Below, in pieces: positions 17,469 through 26,546 of a DNA stretch of 37,337 nt. Both the position numbers and the translations under genes were made by a program. Below the pieces are notes generated by a model. The model saw nothing but the letters and a program-made list of their open reading frames with translations. It ran no database searches and was not told where the DNA came from. Origin of the DNA: Spirochaetota bacterium (lineage in GTDB: Bacteria; Spirochaetota; Spirochaetia; DTKZ01); contig JAOABU010000083.1 of the NCBI GenBank assembly GCA_026418195.1, positions 1 to 37,337 on the forward strand. Reading direction: 5' to 3'. Position 1 is the stretch's first letter, and each line of letters opens with the position of its first letter.

Positions 17469-17491
17469 GAAGCAGGAAAAGAAACTGCTTC
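17469..17491 (+). other. Leader hairpin before the two small membrane-protein genes
   Basis: GAAGCAG (17469-17475) pairs with CTGCTTC (17485-17491) around a nine-base purine loop. It sits in the 158-base gap between mnmE and the first small ORF, 35 bases before the ATG. It may stabilise the mRNA or regulate it, but the stem is short. Nothing else clear is seen in this gap. Confidence 0.35.
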
Positions 17492-17526
17492 ATCGTAGAA
17501 CGAAATATCGTAACTAGGAGGTTACT

Positions 17527-17682
17527 ATGATCGGTGCATTCACAGCAAGGCTAATCGTTGCGGCTTCGGCCATTGTGATTACAGCAACCTTGGTGGGGAT
17601 CTTCAAATTGGTGGAGCACATCCTTGCAGCCAGCCGAAAGCCGAAGATCGGACAGGAACCGGCACTTACTCACGTGGAGTAG
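17527..17682 (+). CDS. Small single-span membrane protein (51 aa)
   Basis: A 51-residue ORF starts at ATG 17527 behind a full Shine-Dalgarno (AGGAGG, five bases upstream). Residues about 8-30 form one hydrophobic helix (LIVAASAIVITATLVGIFKL), followed by a basic, soluble tail containing RKPK. I recognise no family. The strong ribosome site and tight coupling to a second small membrane ORF make it likely to be real. It could be a membrane-regulatory peptide, a partner of the next protein, or a toxin-like peptide; none of these is shown by the sequence. Confidence 0.68.
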   Translation: MIGAFTARLIVAASAIVITATLVGIFKLVEHILAASRKPKIGQEPALTHVE

Positions 17683-17691
17683 GAGGGATCT

Positions 17692-17844
17692 ATGAATGTT
17701 GCTGCAATCCTTGAGTGGATTCTCGCCTTGGCCGGTGGGATTCTTCTGGCTAGATGGATCGTGAAAGTTGTCCAGATAGCCGAAGAAGCTCGGGAGTTCT
17801 ACAAGAAACAGAATCCTGATTCCTTTGCGGGGATAACAGAATAG
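17692..17844 (+). CDS. Small single-span membrane protein (50 aa)
   Basis: A 50-residue ORF begins nine bases after the previous stop, with AGGAGG overlapping that stop codon region. Residues about 5-25 are a hydrophobic helix (ILEWILALAGGILLARWIV). An amphipathic charged helix (IAEEAREFYKKQ) and a short polar tail follow. It resembles its upstream neighbour in size and layout but not obviously in sequence. A strong terminator 40 bases downstream closes the two-gene unit. No family is recognised. Confidence 0.68.
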   Translation: MNVAAILEWILALAGGILLARWIVKVVQIAEEAREFYKKQNPDSFAGITE

Positions 17845-17884
17845 AATCATTCCTGCTCCCCGCATCCGGCTAGCCCCTAACGAA

Positions 17885-17922
17885 AAGATCTGGGTTTATG
17901 AAAGCCCAGATCTTTTTTTTTT
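17885..17922 (+). terminator. Strong Rho-independent terminator
   Basis: AAGATCTGGG (17885-17894) pairs perfectly with CCCAGATCTT (17905-17914) around a 10-base loop and runs into ten consecutive T residues (17913-17922). It ends the unit of two small membrane-protein genes. The 140 bases between it and dctP hold the dctP ribosome site, but I could not fix a promoter there. Confidence 0.92.
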
Positions 17923-18062
17923 CTACCCATTCCCAAGACATCCTATTGTCACGTTGTTCAGACCGTAAATCTTCGAAGAAAAATAGCAACAATTCGAATG
18001 CAGATTTTTCCTATTAGCCTTTAACTGGAAAGAGAAAATTCACTATTTCAGGAGGTAGAACG

Positions 18063-19073
18063 ATGAAAGTAAAGAACAAACTTTTCTCTTGGGCAGTACT
18101 CTTTCTAGTAGGGATTGCTATGACGTTTGGGGGTGGAACCACGGAAGCAAAGAAAGAGGGAGGGCCATCCTTTAAGCTACTCGTGGGAATGGTGGTAACT
18201 GAGAATGACCCCATGTTCAAAGGTGCAATGGAACTGAAGAAGAACGTGGAGGCCAGGACGGGAGGGAAGATTCAAATAGAAGTGTACCCGAGTTCTCAGT
18301 TAGGGGACACGAAGGATATGCAGGAACAGGTCAAAGCAGGGGCCAATATTGCAGTAATAACCGATGCAGCACGTCTAGCGGAGAGTGTGCCGGCTATAGG
18401 TATCCTTGGGGCTCCCTATATCGTGGACAATTTTGAGCAAGGACGAAAGTTGGTGACATCGCCATTGTTTAAAGGATGGACTGATGAACTCGCTGTGAAA
18501 CACGGGTATCGTGTCCTATCTTTCAACTGGTACCAGGGTGCTCGACATTTCTTGACGAATAAACCCATACGGACACCAGAAGATCTGAAAGGTCTCCGGA
18601 TTCGTACTCCGGGTGCCACCGTATGGCAAGAAACGATCCGAGCTATGGGTGCTAGCCCTACCGCTCTAGCCTGGGCAGAAGTGTACCCCGGTATCCAACA
18701 GAAAGTTATAGATGGAGCCGAAGCCCAATTCCCTGCAGTGGTTGGGGCCCGCCTCTATGAGGTGATTAAGTTTATTACAAAGACAGGCCATTTCCAGCTC
18801 ATCACTCCGCTGGTATGTAGTGAGACATGGTTCAAGAAATTACCCAAGGAGTATCAGGACATTCTTTTCGAAGAAGCATTGAAAGCAGGGGATTTTGCTT
18901 CGAAACTCACCATTGATGGACTATCGGAAAATGAACGGTTCATGAAGTCTCAGGGAGTAACCATCAGCGAAGTAGATATCGCACCCTTTAAGAAGGCTTG
19001 CGACACAGTCTACGACAAGATCCAGGGGTACCGAGCGTTGAAACAACAAGTTGAACAAGTGCTAGCAAACTGA
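18063..19073 (+). CDS. dctP: TRAP transporter substrate-binding protein, DctP family
   Basis: The 336-residue product has an N-terminal signal sequence (LFSWAVLFLVGIAMTFGGG) and the DctP fold. Recognisable segments are IQIEVYPSSQLGDTKDMQEQV, the substrate-arginine segment GLRIRTPGATVWQET, and the AWAEVYPGIQQKVIDGAE motif. It would capture a small organic acid, typically a carboxylate held by that arginine, in the periplasm for the DctQM permease. The ligand cannot be assigned. The ATG follows CAGGAGG. A stem-loop between this gene and dctQ probably allows higher expression of the binding protein. Confidence 0.94.
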   Translation: MKVKNKLFSWAVLFLVGIAMTFGGGTTEAKKEGGPSFKLLVGMVVTENDPMFKGAMELKKNVEARTGGKIQIEVYPSSQLGDTKDMQEQVKAGANIAVITDAARLAESVPAIGILGAPYIVDNFEQGRKLVTSPLFKGWTDELAVKHGYRVLSFNWYQGARHFLTNKPIRTPEDLKGLRIRTPGATVWQETIRAMGASPTALAWAEVYPGIQQKVIDGAEAQFPAVVGARLYEVIKFITKTGHFQLITPLVCSETWFKKLPKEYQDILFEEALKAGDFASKLTIDGLSENERFMKSQGVTISEVDIAPFKKACDTVYDKIQGYRALKQQVEQVLAN

Positions 19074-19092
19074 TTTTCCAAGGAATCCCACT

Positions 19093-19113
19093 GGGAGCCC
19101 ACACTGGGCTCCC
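19093..19113 (+). other. Intra-operon stem-loop between dctP and dctQ
   Basis: GGGAGCCCA (19093-19101) and TGGGCTCCC (19105-19113) form a perfect nine-base stem with a three-base loop, beginning 20 bases after the dctP stop. No T run follows, so partial termination or 3'-end stabilisation of dctP mRNA is more likely than full termination. Confidence 0.7.
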
Positions 19114-19141
19114 TATTGTTCTATACATTCAGAGGAGTTCT

Positions 19142-19600
19142 ATGAAGAATTTTGATCCCCTTATTACCAATCTGGAAAAAAAAATCTGCCAGGTCTTTCT
19201 CATCTTCATCATCCTGTTCGTTTTTTGTGCTGCATTGCTACGCTGGTTTGGGTATCCCCTTGTATGGTCGATCGATCTATCTCAACTACTATTCGTGTGG
19301 GTCTGTTTTCTAGGGGCAGATCTTGCGTTGCAACAAGATAAACATATTGGTGTAGATATTTTAGTGCGAATGTTTCCCCAACGGGTTCAAAAGACTCTCG
19401 CCTTGCCCTTGATAGGAGCGATTATTTTGTTTCTTGCCATTGTTGGAGGGTATGGTGCGTATCTGGCCATCATCAATTATCGACGACAGTTCAGTGGCCT
19501 GGAATTAAGCTACTCTTGGGCAACGGCTAGTGTTCCCGTGGGTTCCCTATTGATGATTCGCACACTGGTAAAGAAATTCGTGAAACAAATCAGGAGATGA
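19142..19600 (+). CDS. dctQ: TRAP transporter small permease subunit DctQ
   Basis: The 152-residue protein has four predicted membrane helices and the DctQ-like motif FVWVCFLGADLALQQDKHIGVD. It is the small subunit that pairs with DctM in sodium-driven TRAP uptake. GAGGAG lies five bases before the ATG. Its stop overlaps the dctM start as ATGA. Confidence 0.92.
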   Translation: MKNFDPLITNLEKKICQVFLIFIILFVFCAALLRWFGYPLVWSIDLSQLLFVWVCFLGADLALQQDKHIGVDILVRMFPQRVQKTLALPLIGAIILFLAIVGGYGAYLAIINYRRQFSGLELSYSWATASVPVGSLLMIRTLVKKFVKQIRR

Positions 19601-20886
19601 GTATGGTATTGGTAAGCATCGTTTTTTTTGTTCTTCTCCTTCTAAATATGCCCCTGGCATTTACCATTGGCATTTCCAGCATCCTCTTTTTCGTGGGGAA
19701 TCCTGATTTGCCCCTCACCATTCCAGTGACTAATATGGTGGCTAGCACACAGTCATTTCCCCTACTTGCGGTCCCGTTCTTCGTGATGGCTGGGAATTTA
19801 ATGAATGTATGCGGGATTACCGAGAGATTGATGCAGTATGCCAGTGTATTATCCGGACACATGAAGGGGGGGCTGGCCCATGTTAGCATTGTGCTTAGTA
19901 CCCTGATGGGAGGAATTTCAGGTTCTGCAGCTTCCGATGCAGCTATGGAGTCAAGAATCTTAGGTCCTACAATGATAAAAAAGAACTACTCCAAAGGATA
20001 TACCGCTGCAGTGATTGGATTGAGTTCCTTGATCGTTGCAACGATTCCGCCCGGTATCGGATTGATTCTGTTTGGGTATGTGGGGGAAGTGTCCATCGGA
20101 AAGCTATTCGTAGCGGGTATTATTCCCGGTTTACTGATGGCGGTCTTCATGATGATCGTAGCCTCCATCATCGCATATCGAAGGGACTATCAACCGGAAC
20201 GGGAGAAACGAGCTACAGTAAAAGAGATCCTTCAGAGTACAAAAGATAACATCTATGCCTTGATTTTCCCTGTTATCCTAATCGTAGGGATTCGATTTGG
20301 AGTGTTCACCCCGTCCGAAGCGGGTGCGTTTGCCGTAGTGTATGCTTTTGTGATCGGTAAGTTCGTATATAGAGAGCTGACATGGGAGAAGTTCTTCGAA
20401 GCTCTCTATCAAACGGCGATCGATAATGGAATCATCATGTTGATCATCATTTGCTCCTCGATTTTCGGGTATGTGATCATTGTGAATCGGGCCCCCCAAG
20501 CTATTGCCCTGTTCTTAGCAAAAATCACCACAAATCCAACTCTTCTGCTTCTCATCATTCTTGGGTTTCTATTCATCGCGGGCATGTTTATGGAACCTAC
20601 GGTCAACACACTGCTGTTGACGCCTATCTTCCTCCCTATTGCAAAAGCTGCTGGAGTGGATCCTGTGCATTTTGGGATCCTGATGATGACCATGATCACT
20701 ATGGGAAGTATGACGCCGCCTGTAGGGGTAGTCCTCTATACCGTATGCTCTCTATTAGAATGTCCAACAGACGAATATATAAAGGAGTCTATCCCGTTTG
20801 TGCTGTCCGTCATTTTCCTGCTGATCCTATTGACCTTTGTACCGCAATTAGTTCTTTTTCTGCCGAATCTTGTGTTCGGGACTTGA
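19597..20886 (+). CDS. dctM: TRAP transporter large permease subunit DctM
   Basis: The 429-residue polytopic protein is the ion-coupled transport subunit. Typical DctM segments are FFVMAGNLMNVCGIT, a GGISGSAASDAA ligand/ion loop, IPPGIGLILFGYVG and MGSMTPPVGVVLYT. It starts within the dctQ stop, so translation is coupled. The regulator gene follows 37 bases later on the same strand. Confidence 0.95.
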   Translation: MSMVLVSIVFFVLLLLNMPLAFTIGISSILFFVGNPDLPLTIPVTNMVASTQSFPLLAVPFFVMAGNLMNVCGITERLMQYASVLSGHMKGGLAHVSIVLSTLMGGISGSAASDAAMESRILGPTMIKKNYSKGYTAAVIGLSSLIVATIPPGIGLILFGYVGEVSIGKLFVAGIIPGLLMAVFMMIVASIIAYRRDYQPEREKRATVKEILQSTKDNIYALIFPVILIVGIRFGVFTPSEAGAFAVVYAFVIGKFVYRELTWEKFFEALYQTAIDNGIIMLIIICSSIFGYVIIVNRAPQAIALFLAKITTNPTLLLLIILGFLFIAGMFMEPTVNTLLLTPIFLPIAKAAGVDPVHFGILMMTMITMGSMTPPVGVVLYTVCSLLECPTDEYIKESIPFVLSVIFLLILLTFVPQLVLFLPNLVFGT

Positions 20887-20923
20887 TAAGGTTCAGGGGT
20901 CATGAAAGAATAGTGAGAGAATT

Positions 20924-22864
20924 GTGTCGCCGATACTGATTTTTTTTACGAATATTATTGTACCCTGCCTGTCTAGCCTTTTCCTAGTGGTATACATTTT
21001 CTATTTCTCAGTATCATCGTATGTCAAATCGTCCAGTTTACGGTTGTTTCAACTCTTTCTTGTATTTTTTACTATCTTTCTAATAGGAAGACCTCTTCAA
21101 CTGCTGACAGGCCCATACCCATGGCCCCTGGTTATTGTGAATATTCGAGTCTTTTTACTCTGTGCTGTGGTAGCTCCTTTGATCATCCTTGCGTCCCAAG
21201 TTCTGGACAATGAAACACAGAGAACGAATAGATGGGTGATACTCTTCTGTATTCTGTTAGGAGTTCTCTACGTAGTGTTCAACACCTTAGGAACGAAGGA
21301 TAGCTATACTCTCTTCGAACTGTATGGATTGACAGCCTACGACAATCTAACTCCCTCACGAATCCCACCATTTTATGGAAGGGAAGTTACCCTGATCGCG
21401 CAAACTTCGATCGGAGTCGTCCTACTCGTGTTTTCTTTAGTGCGATTGCGCAAGTTGACGAAACAGAGATCAGAACATTATTTCTTTTTCAAGAAAAACT
21501 TATTTATCAATTCAGGTATACTAGTATTCGCTCTTTCTTTTATTGTTGGATCTGTCCTAAAACAATGGTGGATCTACTATGTGACATCCATTGTGATCTC
21601 GATGCTATTTGGGGGTAGCGTACTCTACGATATAAAAGAATTGAATATTTTTCATGAGAAGACCCTTCCTTTGCTAAAGCATGAAATTGTGAATCGTTTA
21701 TTTTCCAACGATGGTGGGGAAAAAGAAATCGTAGAACTCATGACTTGTATTGGGAAAAATACCGAACTAAATTGCGCTGCTGTGATTCAAATAAACCCTA
21801 TACCAAGTGATCGTGTAGTATCTATGTTTGATGGGAAGTTCGAAGAAATGGTAATAAAACAGTTGTCGAAATACTATCCCGAAGAGTGCCTTCTCACTCT
21901 CCCCATATTTGGGAATACGTTAGGCGTTTTATTTAAAGTAGACAAGCTTCATGAGGAATACAAGAATATAGAACTATTTGAACGGGTCGGTGAGCGTATA
22001 AAAGAGATGGGTAAAGAATCGATCGTGATAGGCATTGGGAGCATAAAGAGTGGAATCGGGTTCCTAGGGGAGTCTTTCTATGAAGCCATGTTAGCAAAAA
22101 AGTACGCTTTGAACAATCAAATCGAAGGGGTTGTGTATTATCGAAACATAAAACAGAGCGAGAATGATCAACGCCCTTATCCTTATCGGGAAAAACAACT
22201 TTTGGTAGAAAAGCTGAGAGTTGGGGATGTCCATCAAATCGAACGGTTGATAGAAGAGGTTATTAGCAAGCTGAAACTTTGGGCTATGGAAAACGTTTCT
22301 TCAATGAAGCTTAAAGCGTATGAAATGATCGGATCTTTGGTAACCATCATAGACGCTAAGAGTGGAGAGCGGGACAAATTGAACGAATTAATAGAAAAAA
22401 GCTTTAAAAACATCAGCAATGCAAAGGAAATAGGAGAAATCGAGAGAGTGTTACGGGAGGTGACCTATTCTGTAGTAACTGCCATAAGGAATCAATACCA
22501 AAAACGAACAAACCTATACATTTCGAAAGCAAGGGAGTTTATAGAAAAGAAATATAAATACCCGATCACTTTCAAAAAGGTAGCAGAGTACATCGGAGTA
22601 AGTCCATCGTATTTCTTGCATCTGTTCAAGAAAGAGATGGGCATCACCTTCAGTGAATATGTAACGAATATAAGGATTCAGATGGCTAAAAAATTTTTAC
22701 TTGAAGGCAAGCTAACTATTACTGAAATAGCCTATGAAGTGGGTTTTAGGAATCCAAATTATTTCAGTTACGTATTCAAGAAGACTGTAGGAATCTCTGC
22801 AAAGGAGTTCAAGCGAAGCATTGGGAAAGGGGAGGATCCCTACCCACATCCTTTTTCTACTTGA
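20924..22864 (+). CDS. Membrane-bound AraC-family regulator with GGDEF-like middle domain
   Basis: The 646-residue product begins with about seven hydrophobic helices (residues 5-235). A degenerate GGDEF-like region of the kind found in YesN/CdaR regulators follows (VIGIGSIKSGIGFLGES then YEAMLAKKYAL), then helical linkers. A C-terminal AraC DNA-binding domain (about 535-640) has two helix-turn-helix units: FKKVAEYIGVSPSYFLHLFK and ITEIAYEVGFRNPNYFSYVF. A GTG start with a weak GAGAG site is used. The gene directly follows the TRAP operon, so it probably controls it in response to a membrane or periplasmic signal. The gene reads as visibly more AT-rich (ATA, AAA codons) than its neighbours, which may point to transfer. 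Confidence 0.88.
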   Translation: MSPILIFFTNIIVPCLSSLFLVVYIFYFSVSSYVKSSSLRLFQLFLVFFTIFLIGRPLQLLTGPYPWPLVIVNIRVFLLCAVVAPLIILASQVLDNETQRTNRWVILFCILLGVLYVVFNTLGTKDSYTLFELYGLTAYDNLTPSRIPPFYGREVTLIAQTSIGVVLLVFSLVRLRKLTKQRSEHYFFFKKNLFINSGILVFALSFIVGSVLKQWWIYYVTSIVISMLFGGSVLYDIKELNIFHEKTLPLLKHEIVNRLFSNDGGEKEIVELMTCIGKNTELNCAAVIQINPIPSDRVVSMFDGKFEEMVIKQLSKYYPEECLLTLPIFGNTLGVLFKVDKLHEEYKNIELFERVGERIKEMGKESIVIGIGSIKSGIGFLGESFYEAMLAKKYALNNQIEGVVYYRNIKQSENDQRPYPYREKQLLVEKLRVGDVHQIERLIEEVISKLKLWAMENVSSMKLKAYEMIGSLVTIIDAKSGERDKLNELIEKSFKNISNAKEIGEIERVLREVTYSVVTAIRNQYQKRTNLYISKAREFIEKKYKYPITFKKVAEYIGVSPSYFLHLFKKEMGITFSEYVTNIRIQMAKKFLLEGKLTITEIAYEVGFRNPNYFSYVFKKTVGISAKEFKRSIGKGEDPYPHPFST

Positions 22865-22899
22865 ATCGAAGTAGCATCGACATGAAGTTGACCTAACTA

Positions 22900-22929
22900 C
22901 ATAGGGGCCGTTTCATTGCGGCCCCTATG
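22900..22929. terminator. Inverted repeat between convergent regulator and hydA genes
   Basis: CATAGGGGCCG (22900-22910) and CGGCCCCTATG (22919-22929) form a perfect 11-base stem with an eight-base loop in the gap between convergent genes. It could act as a bidirectional terminator, but neither side has a T run. Confidence 0.6.
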
Positions 22930-22946
22930 CAAACTGTAAACCCTAG

Positions 22947-24704
22947 TTACCTCGTATAGAGCGGCCTTGGAGTATACTTGGTATGCAAGAGTTCGTGGGA
23001 TTTGTGGCTCAGGGGTTTCCCCAAGAACTCGGCATAGAGCTGTTTGATGGCAGGGTTCTGATGGGAACAGCGGATCTTGCGGGTAGAATCATCTTTATAG
23101 ATTCCCGCAAGGCGTTTTTTCCGAATTTCATCTGTAGCTCCATAGGGTTGTCCACCACCCCCAATGCATCCACCTCGACAAGCCATCACTTCGATGAAGT
23201 GCCAGGGCAATTCTTTCCCCTTAACCTTGGCCTCACGAACCATGTCCAGGACCTGTTCGATGTTCCCCATCTGGTGAGCTACGGCTACCCGGACCTCTTT
23301 GCCCGCCATTCGGATCCGAGCTTCCTTAATTCCTTCGATTCCTCGTACGTCCTCTAAATCTACATTTTTCAGTTCTTGGCCTGTGACAAGGAAGTAAGCG
23401 GTTCTGAGGGCTGCCTCCATGACACCACCGGTGGCTCCAAAGATCGTACCTGCGCCTGTGTAAATCCCCAGCGGAGCATCCGCGTCTTCATCCGGCAAAT
23501 TGAGAAAGTCGATTCCTGCGGATTTGATCATACGTGAAAGTTCCCTTGTAGTGATCGATACATCGATATCCTGACAACCGGAGGAATACATGGATTCACT
23601 TCGAACGATTTCGTACTTCTTCGCGGTGCAAGGCATGATGGATACCATGAAGATGTTTCGGCAATCGATCCCGCTTTTATCCGCATAGTAGGTCTTGCTC
23701 AGAGCTCCGACCATGGCTTGGGGTGATTTTGCGGTGGAAAAGAGGGGGATGAGATCGTGGTAGTACTTTTCTAGGTAATCTACCCATGCAGGACAGCAGG
23801 AGGTAATCAAGGGTAAATCCCCTTTCCCATGGACAAAGCGTTCCACGAACTCAGAGCCTTCTTCCATGATGGTGAGATCTGCTCCAAAGTTTGTATCAAA
23901 TACCCCTTTAAATCCCAACCTCCTGAGAGCAGCGTATGCTTTGTTTGTTACCAGAGTGCCTGGTTCTAAGCCAAACGCCTCTCCTAGAGCGACACGGACT
24001 GCAGGAGCGATCTGGACCACACAATGCTTGGTAGGATCCTGGAGAGCCTTCCATACCTTCTGAGTTTCATCCTTCTCGTAGATAGCTCCTACCGGACAAT
24101 GGGCGGAACACTGCCCACATTTGATGCAGGGGCTTTCTGCTAGTAGTACATCCCCTGCAGGTGCAATTCGGGTAGAGTCTCCTCTTCCGAGGAATTCGAT
24201 GGCCCAGACGTTCTGCATTCCCTGACAAACCTTCACGCATCGACCACACTTTACGCATTTTTCAGGGTTGAGGATGAGGGATGTAGTGGAATCGTCAACA
24301 GCAATCTGGTTGATATTGTACTCGAAGGGCATCTCCCGTATCCCGAACTCGGCAGCTAACCTCTGTAGCTCGCAGTTCTGGTTTCGAAGACATTGGAGAC
24401 AGTCGTTCGGATGGGTAGAGAGGATTAGTTCAATCACGGTTCTCCGTACTTCCACGATCTCTGGATCGTGGGTGATAATACTCATCCCATCTTCCACAGG
24501 GGTGGAGCAAGCCCGGAACATCTTTGGAGAGCCTTCCACCTTTACAACGCAGATTCCACAGGCAGCCCATGCGGGAAGATCGGGATGGTAGCAAAGGGTA
24601 GGAATCTTCACGTTTACTAGTTTCGCAGCCTCTAGCACTGTTGTGCCTTCATGGACAAAGAACGGCATCCCGTTCACTTTTATACTAACTGTTTTCGCGT
24701 TCAC
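22947..24704 (-). CDS. hydA: [FeFe]-hydrogenase catalytic subunit HydA
   Basis: The 585-residue protein has the modular order of trimeric group A hydrogenases. A plant-type [2Fe-2S] domain (CYHPDLPAWAACGICVV) comes first, then a His/Cys-ligated cluster (HPNDCLQCLRNQNC) and two 4Fe-4S motifs (CVKCGRCVKVC, CIKCGQCSAHCPVG). All three H-cluster signatures follow: L1 TSCCPAW, L2 MPCTAKKYE and L3 EVMACRGGCIGGGGQP. It makes or oxidises H2 in the cytoplasm. With HydB and HydC it probably couples NADH and reduced ferredoxin (electron bifurcation, by family knowledge). The start is GTG with GGAGG nine bases upstream, 20 bases after hydB. The maturases HydE/F/G are not in the window. Confidence 0.97.
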   Translation of the reverse strand: MNAKTVSIKVNGMPFFVHEGTTVLEAAKLVNVKIPTLCYHPDLPAWAACGICVVKVEGSPKMFRACSTPVEDGMSIITHDPEIVEVRRTVIELILSTHPNDCLQCLRNQNCELQRLAAEFGIREMPFEYNINQIAVDDSTTSLILNPEKCVKCGRCVKVCQGMQNVWAIEFLGRGDSTRIAPAGDVLLAESPCIKCGQCSAHCPVGAIYEKDETQKVWKALQDPTKHCVVQIAPAVRVALGEAFGLEPGTLVTNKAYAALRRLGFKGVFDTNFGADLTIMEEGSEFVERFVHGKGDLPLITSCCPAWVDYLEKYYHDLIPLFSTAKSPQAMVGALSKTYYADKSGIDCRNIFMVSIMPCTAKKYEIVRSESMYSSGCQDIDVSITTRELSRMIKSAGIDFLNLPDEDADAPLGIYTGAGTIFGATGGVMEAALRTAYFLVTGQELKNVDLEDVRGIEGIKEARIRMAGKEVRVAVAHQMGNIEQVLDMVREAKVKGKELPWHFIEVMACRGGCIGGGGQPYGATDEIRKKRLAGIYKDDSTRKIRCSHQNPAIKQLYAEFLGKPLSHKSHELLHTKYTPRPLYTR

Positions 24705-24724
24705 AGGATCTATCCTCCATTGTG

Positions 24725-26512
24725 TTATTTGCGCACTACCGCGCCAAACTTACATACCGAGTAACACTCTCCACACTTGATACAGGCAGATCGATCGATC
24801 ACATGGGGTTGACGCTTTTCACCCGTGATGCAATTTACCGGGCACCTACGAGCGCAAAGTCCACACCCAATACATTTTTCTGGCAGGATCGAGTAGGTGA
24901 TGAGATCCTTACACTTTCCCGCCGGACAGGTTCGGTCATCGATGTGAGCTAGATACTCCTTCTCGAAGTAGGTGAGGGTAGAAAGCACTGGGTTCGGTGC
25001 GGTTTGCCCGAGACCACAGAGAGATGCTCGTTTCATGGCATTTCCTATCTGCCTCATTTTCGTAATATCGTCCCGGGTCGCTTTGCCTTTTGAAATCTTG
25101 TCTAAGTAATTCAGAAGCTGTCTCCCCCCTACCCGACAGGGAGCGCACTTTCCACAGGATTCATCCACCGTGAACCCCAGGTAGAACTTTGCGATATCTA
25201 CCATACAATCGTCTTCGTCCATTACGATCATCCCACCAGAGCCCATGATAGAACCGAGTTTCTGCAAGTTTTCGTAGTCAATGGGGGTATCGAGATACTC
25301 TGCGGTGATCACCCCACCAGAGGGCCCACCAGTCTGAACAGCTTTGAACTTCTTACCGTTAATGATCCCTCCCCCAATGTCGTAGATAATTTCTCTCAGA
25401 GTGGTACCCATCGGAACTTCCACTAGGCCGGAATTCCGTATCTTCCCTGTAAGAGCAAAGACTTTGGTGCCTTTGGATTTTTCTGTACCGATGTTGGCAA
25501 ACCAGGCTCCACCCCGAAGGATGATCACGGGTATATTGGCCCAGGTTTCCACATTGTTGATAACCGTAGGTTTTTGCCAGAGCCCCTTTACCGCTGGGAA
25601 AGGGGGGCGTGGTTTCGGCATTCCACGCTCACCTTCGATGGAAGCCAACAGGGCTGTTTCTTCCCCGCATACGAAGGCTCCTGCACCAAGGCGTAACTCA
25701 ATATCAAAGTCGAATCCACTCCCTAGGATATCTTTTCCAAGTAACCCGAGTTCTTTTGCTTGTTTAATGGCAATGTCGAGACGATGAATGGCCAAGGGGT
25801 ATTCCGCACGGATATAGATGTATCCCTTGTTCGAACCTATTGTCTTCCCTGCAATTATCATGGCTTCCAAGATGCTATGGGGGTCACCCTCAATCGTGGA
25901 ACGATCCATGTATGCTCCGGGGTCTCCCTCGTCCGCGTTGCAGACAATGTACTTGGGGGAATCGTTTACCTGTTTGGTGAAGTTCCACTTGAGCCAAGTA
26001 GGGAACCCTGCGCCTCCTCGACCTCGTAAACCCGATATTTTTAGTTCATTGATTACTTGGTCTGGAGTCATTTCGAAAAGAACCTTTTCCAGTGCTGCGT
26101 ATCCATCCCGAGCAATGTATTCATTGATATCTTCTGGGTTAATGACTCCGCAGTTCCGTAGAACGATACGAAACTGTTTCTGGTAGAAGGCAATATCCTC
26201 TACTTTGGCGTGTTTCTTTGTTTCTTCCCCTTGATAGAGGAGCCGCTTGACTTGTCTTCCCTTTACCAGGTGTTCTGCTACGATTTCCTTTGCATCGGTA
26301 GGGTTCACTTCTACATAGAAGGATTCATCGGGCAGTACTTTTACGATGGGTCCTTTTTCACAGAATCCAAAACATCCCGTTTTTACTACTTGAACATCCT
26401 CTTTGATGCCCGCGGCCTCTAGTTCGGTGATGAAATTCTTGTATATTTCGTCCGATTTCGAGGATTGGCATGCAGTTCCACCGCAGACTAGGACATAACT
26501 CTTAAATGCCAT
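24725..26512 (-). CDS. hydB: NADH/FMN subunit HydB of the [FeFe]-hydrogenase (NuoF-like)
   Basis: The 595-residue subunit starts with a thioredoxin-like [2Fe-2S] domain (Cys10, Cys15, Cys47, Cys51). The NuoF core has the FMN/NAD glycine-rich loops GLRGRGGAGFPTWLKW and ICNADEGDPGAYMDR-type sequence (written VCNADEGDPGAYMDR here). An SLBB region and the N3-type cluster motif CGKCAPCRVGG come next, then two C-terminal 4Fe-4S motifs (CIGCGLCARRCPVNC, CIKCGECYSVC). It is the NAD(H)- and FMN-binding electron hub. It starts 34 bases after the small [2Fe-2S]-fold gene. Its length and domain order match HydB of Thermotoga-type enzymes rather than complex I NuoF. Confidence 0.96.
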   Translation of the reverse strand: MAFKSYVLVCGGTACQSSKSDEIYKNFITELEAAGIKEDVQVVKTGCFGFCEKGPIVKVLPDESFYVEVNPTDAKEIVAEHLVKGRQVKRLLYQGEETKKHAKVEDIAFYQKQFRIVLRNCGVINPEDINEYIARDGYAALEKVLFEMTPDQVINELKISGLRGRGGAGFPTWLKWNFTKQVNDSPKYIVCNADEGDPGAYMDRSTIEGDPHSILEAMIIAGKTIGSNKGYIYIRAEYPLAIHRLDIAIKQAKELGLLGKDILGSGFDFDIELRLGAGAFVCGEETALLASIEGERGMPKPRPPFPAVKGLWQKPTVINNVETWANIPVIILRGGAWFANIGTEKSKGTKVFALTGKIRNSGLVEVPMGTTLREIIYDIGGGIINGKKFKAVQTGGPSGGVITAEYLDTPIDYENLQKLGSIMGSGGMIVMDEDDCMVDIAKFYLGFTVDESCGKCAPCRVGGRQLLNYLDKISKGKATRDDITKMRQIGNAMKRASLCGLGQTAPNPVLSTLTYFEKEYLAHIDDRTCPAGKCKDLITYSILPEKCIGCGLCARRCPVNCITGEKRQPHVIDRSACIKCGECYSVCKFGAVVRK

Positions 26513-26546
26513 TGTATTCCTCCATTCCTCTGGCTTTTTCTGCTGT

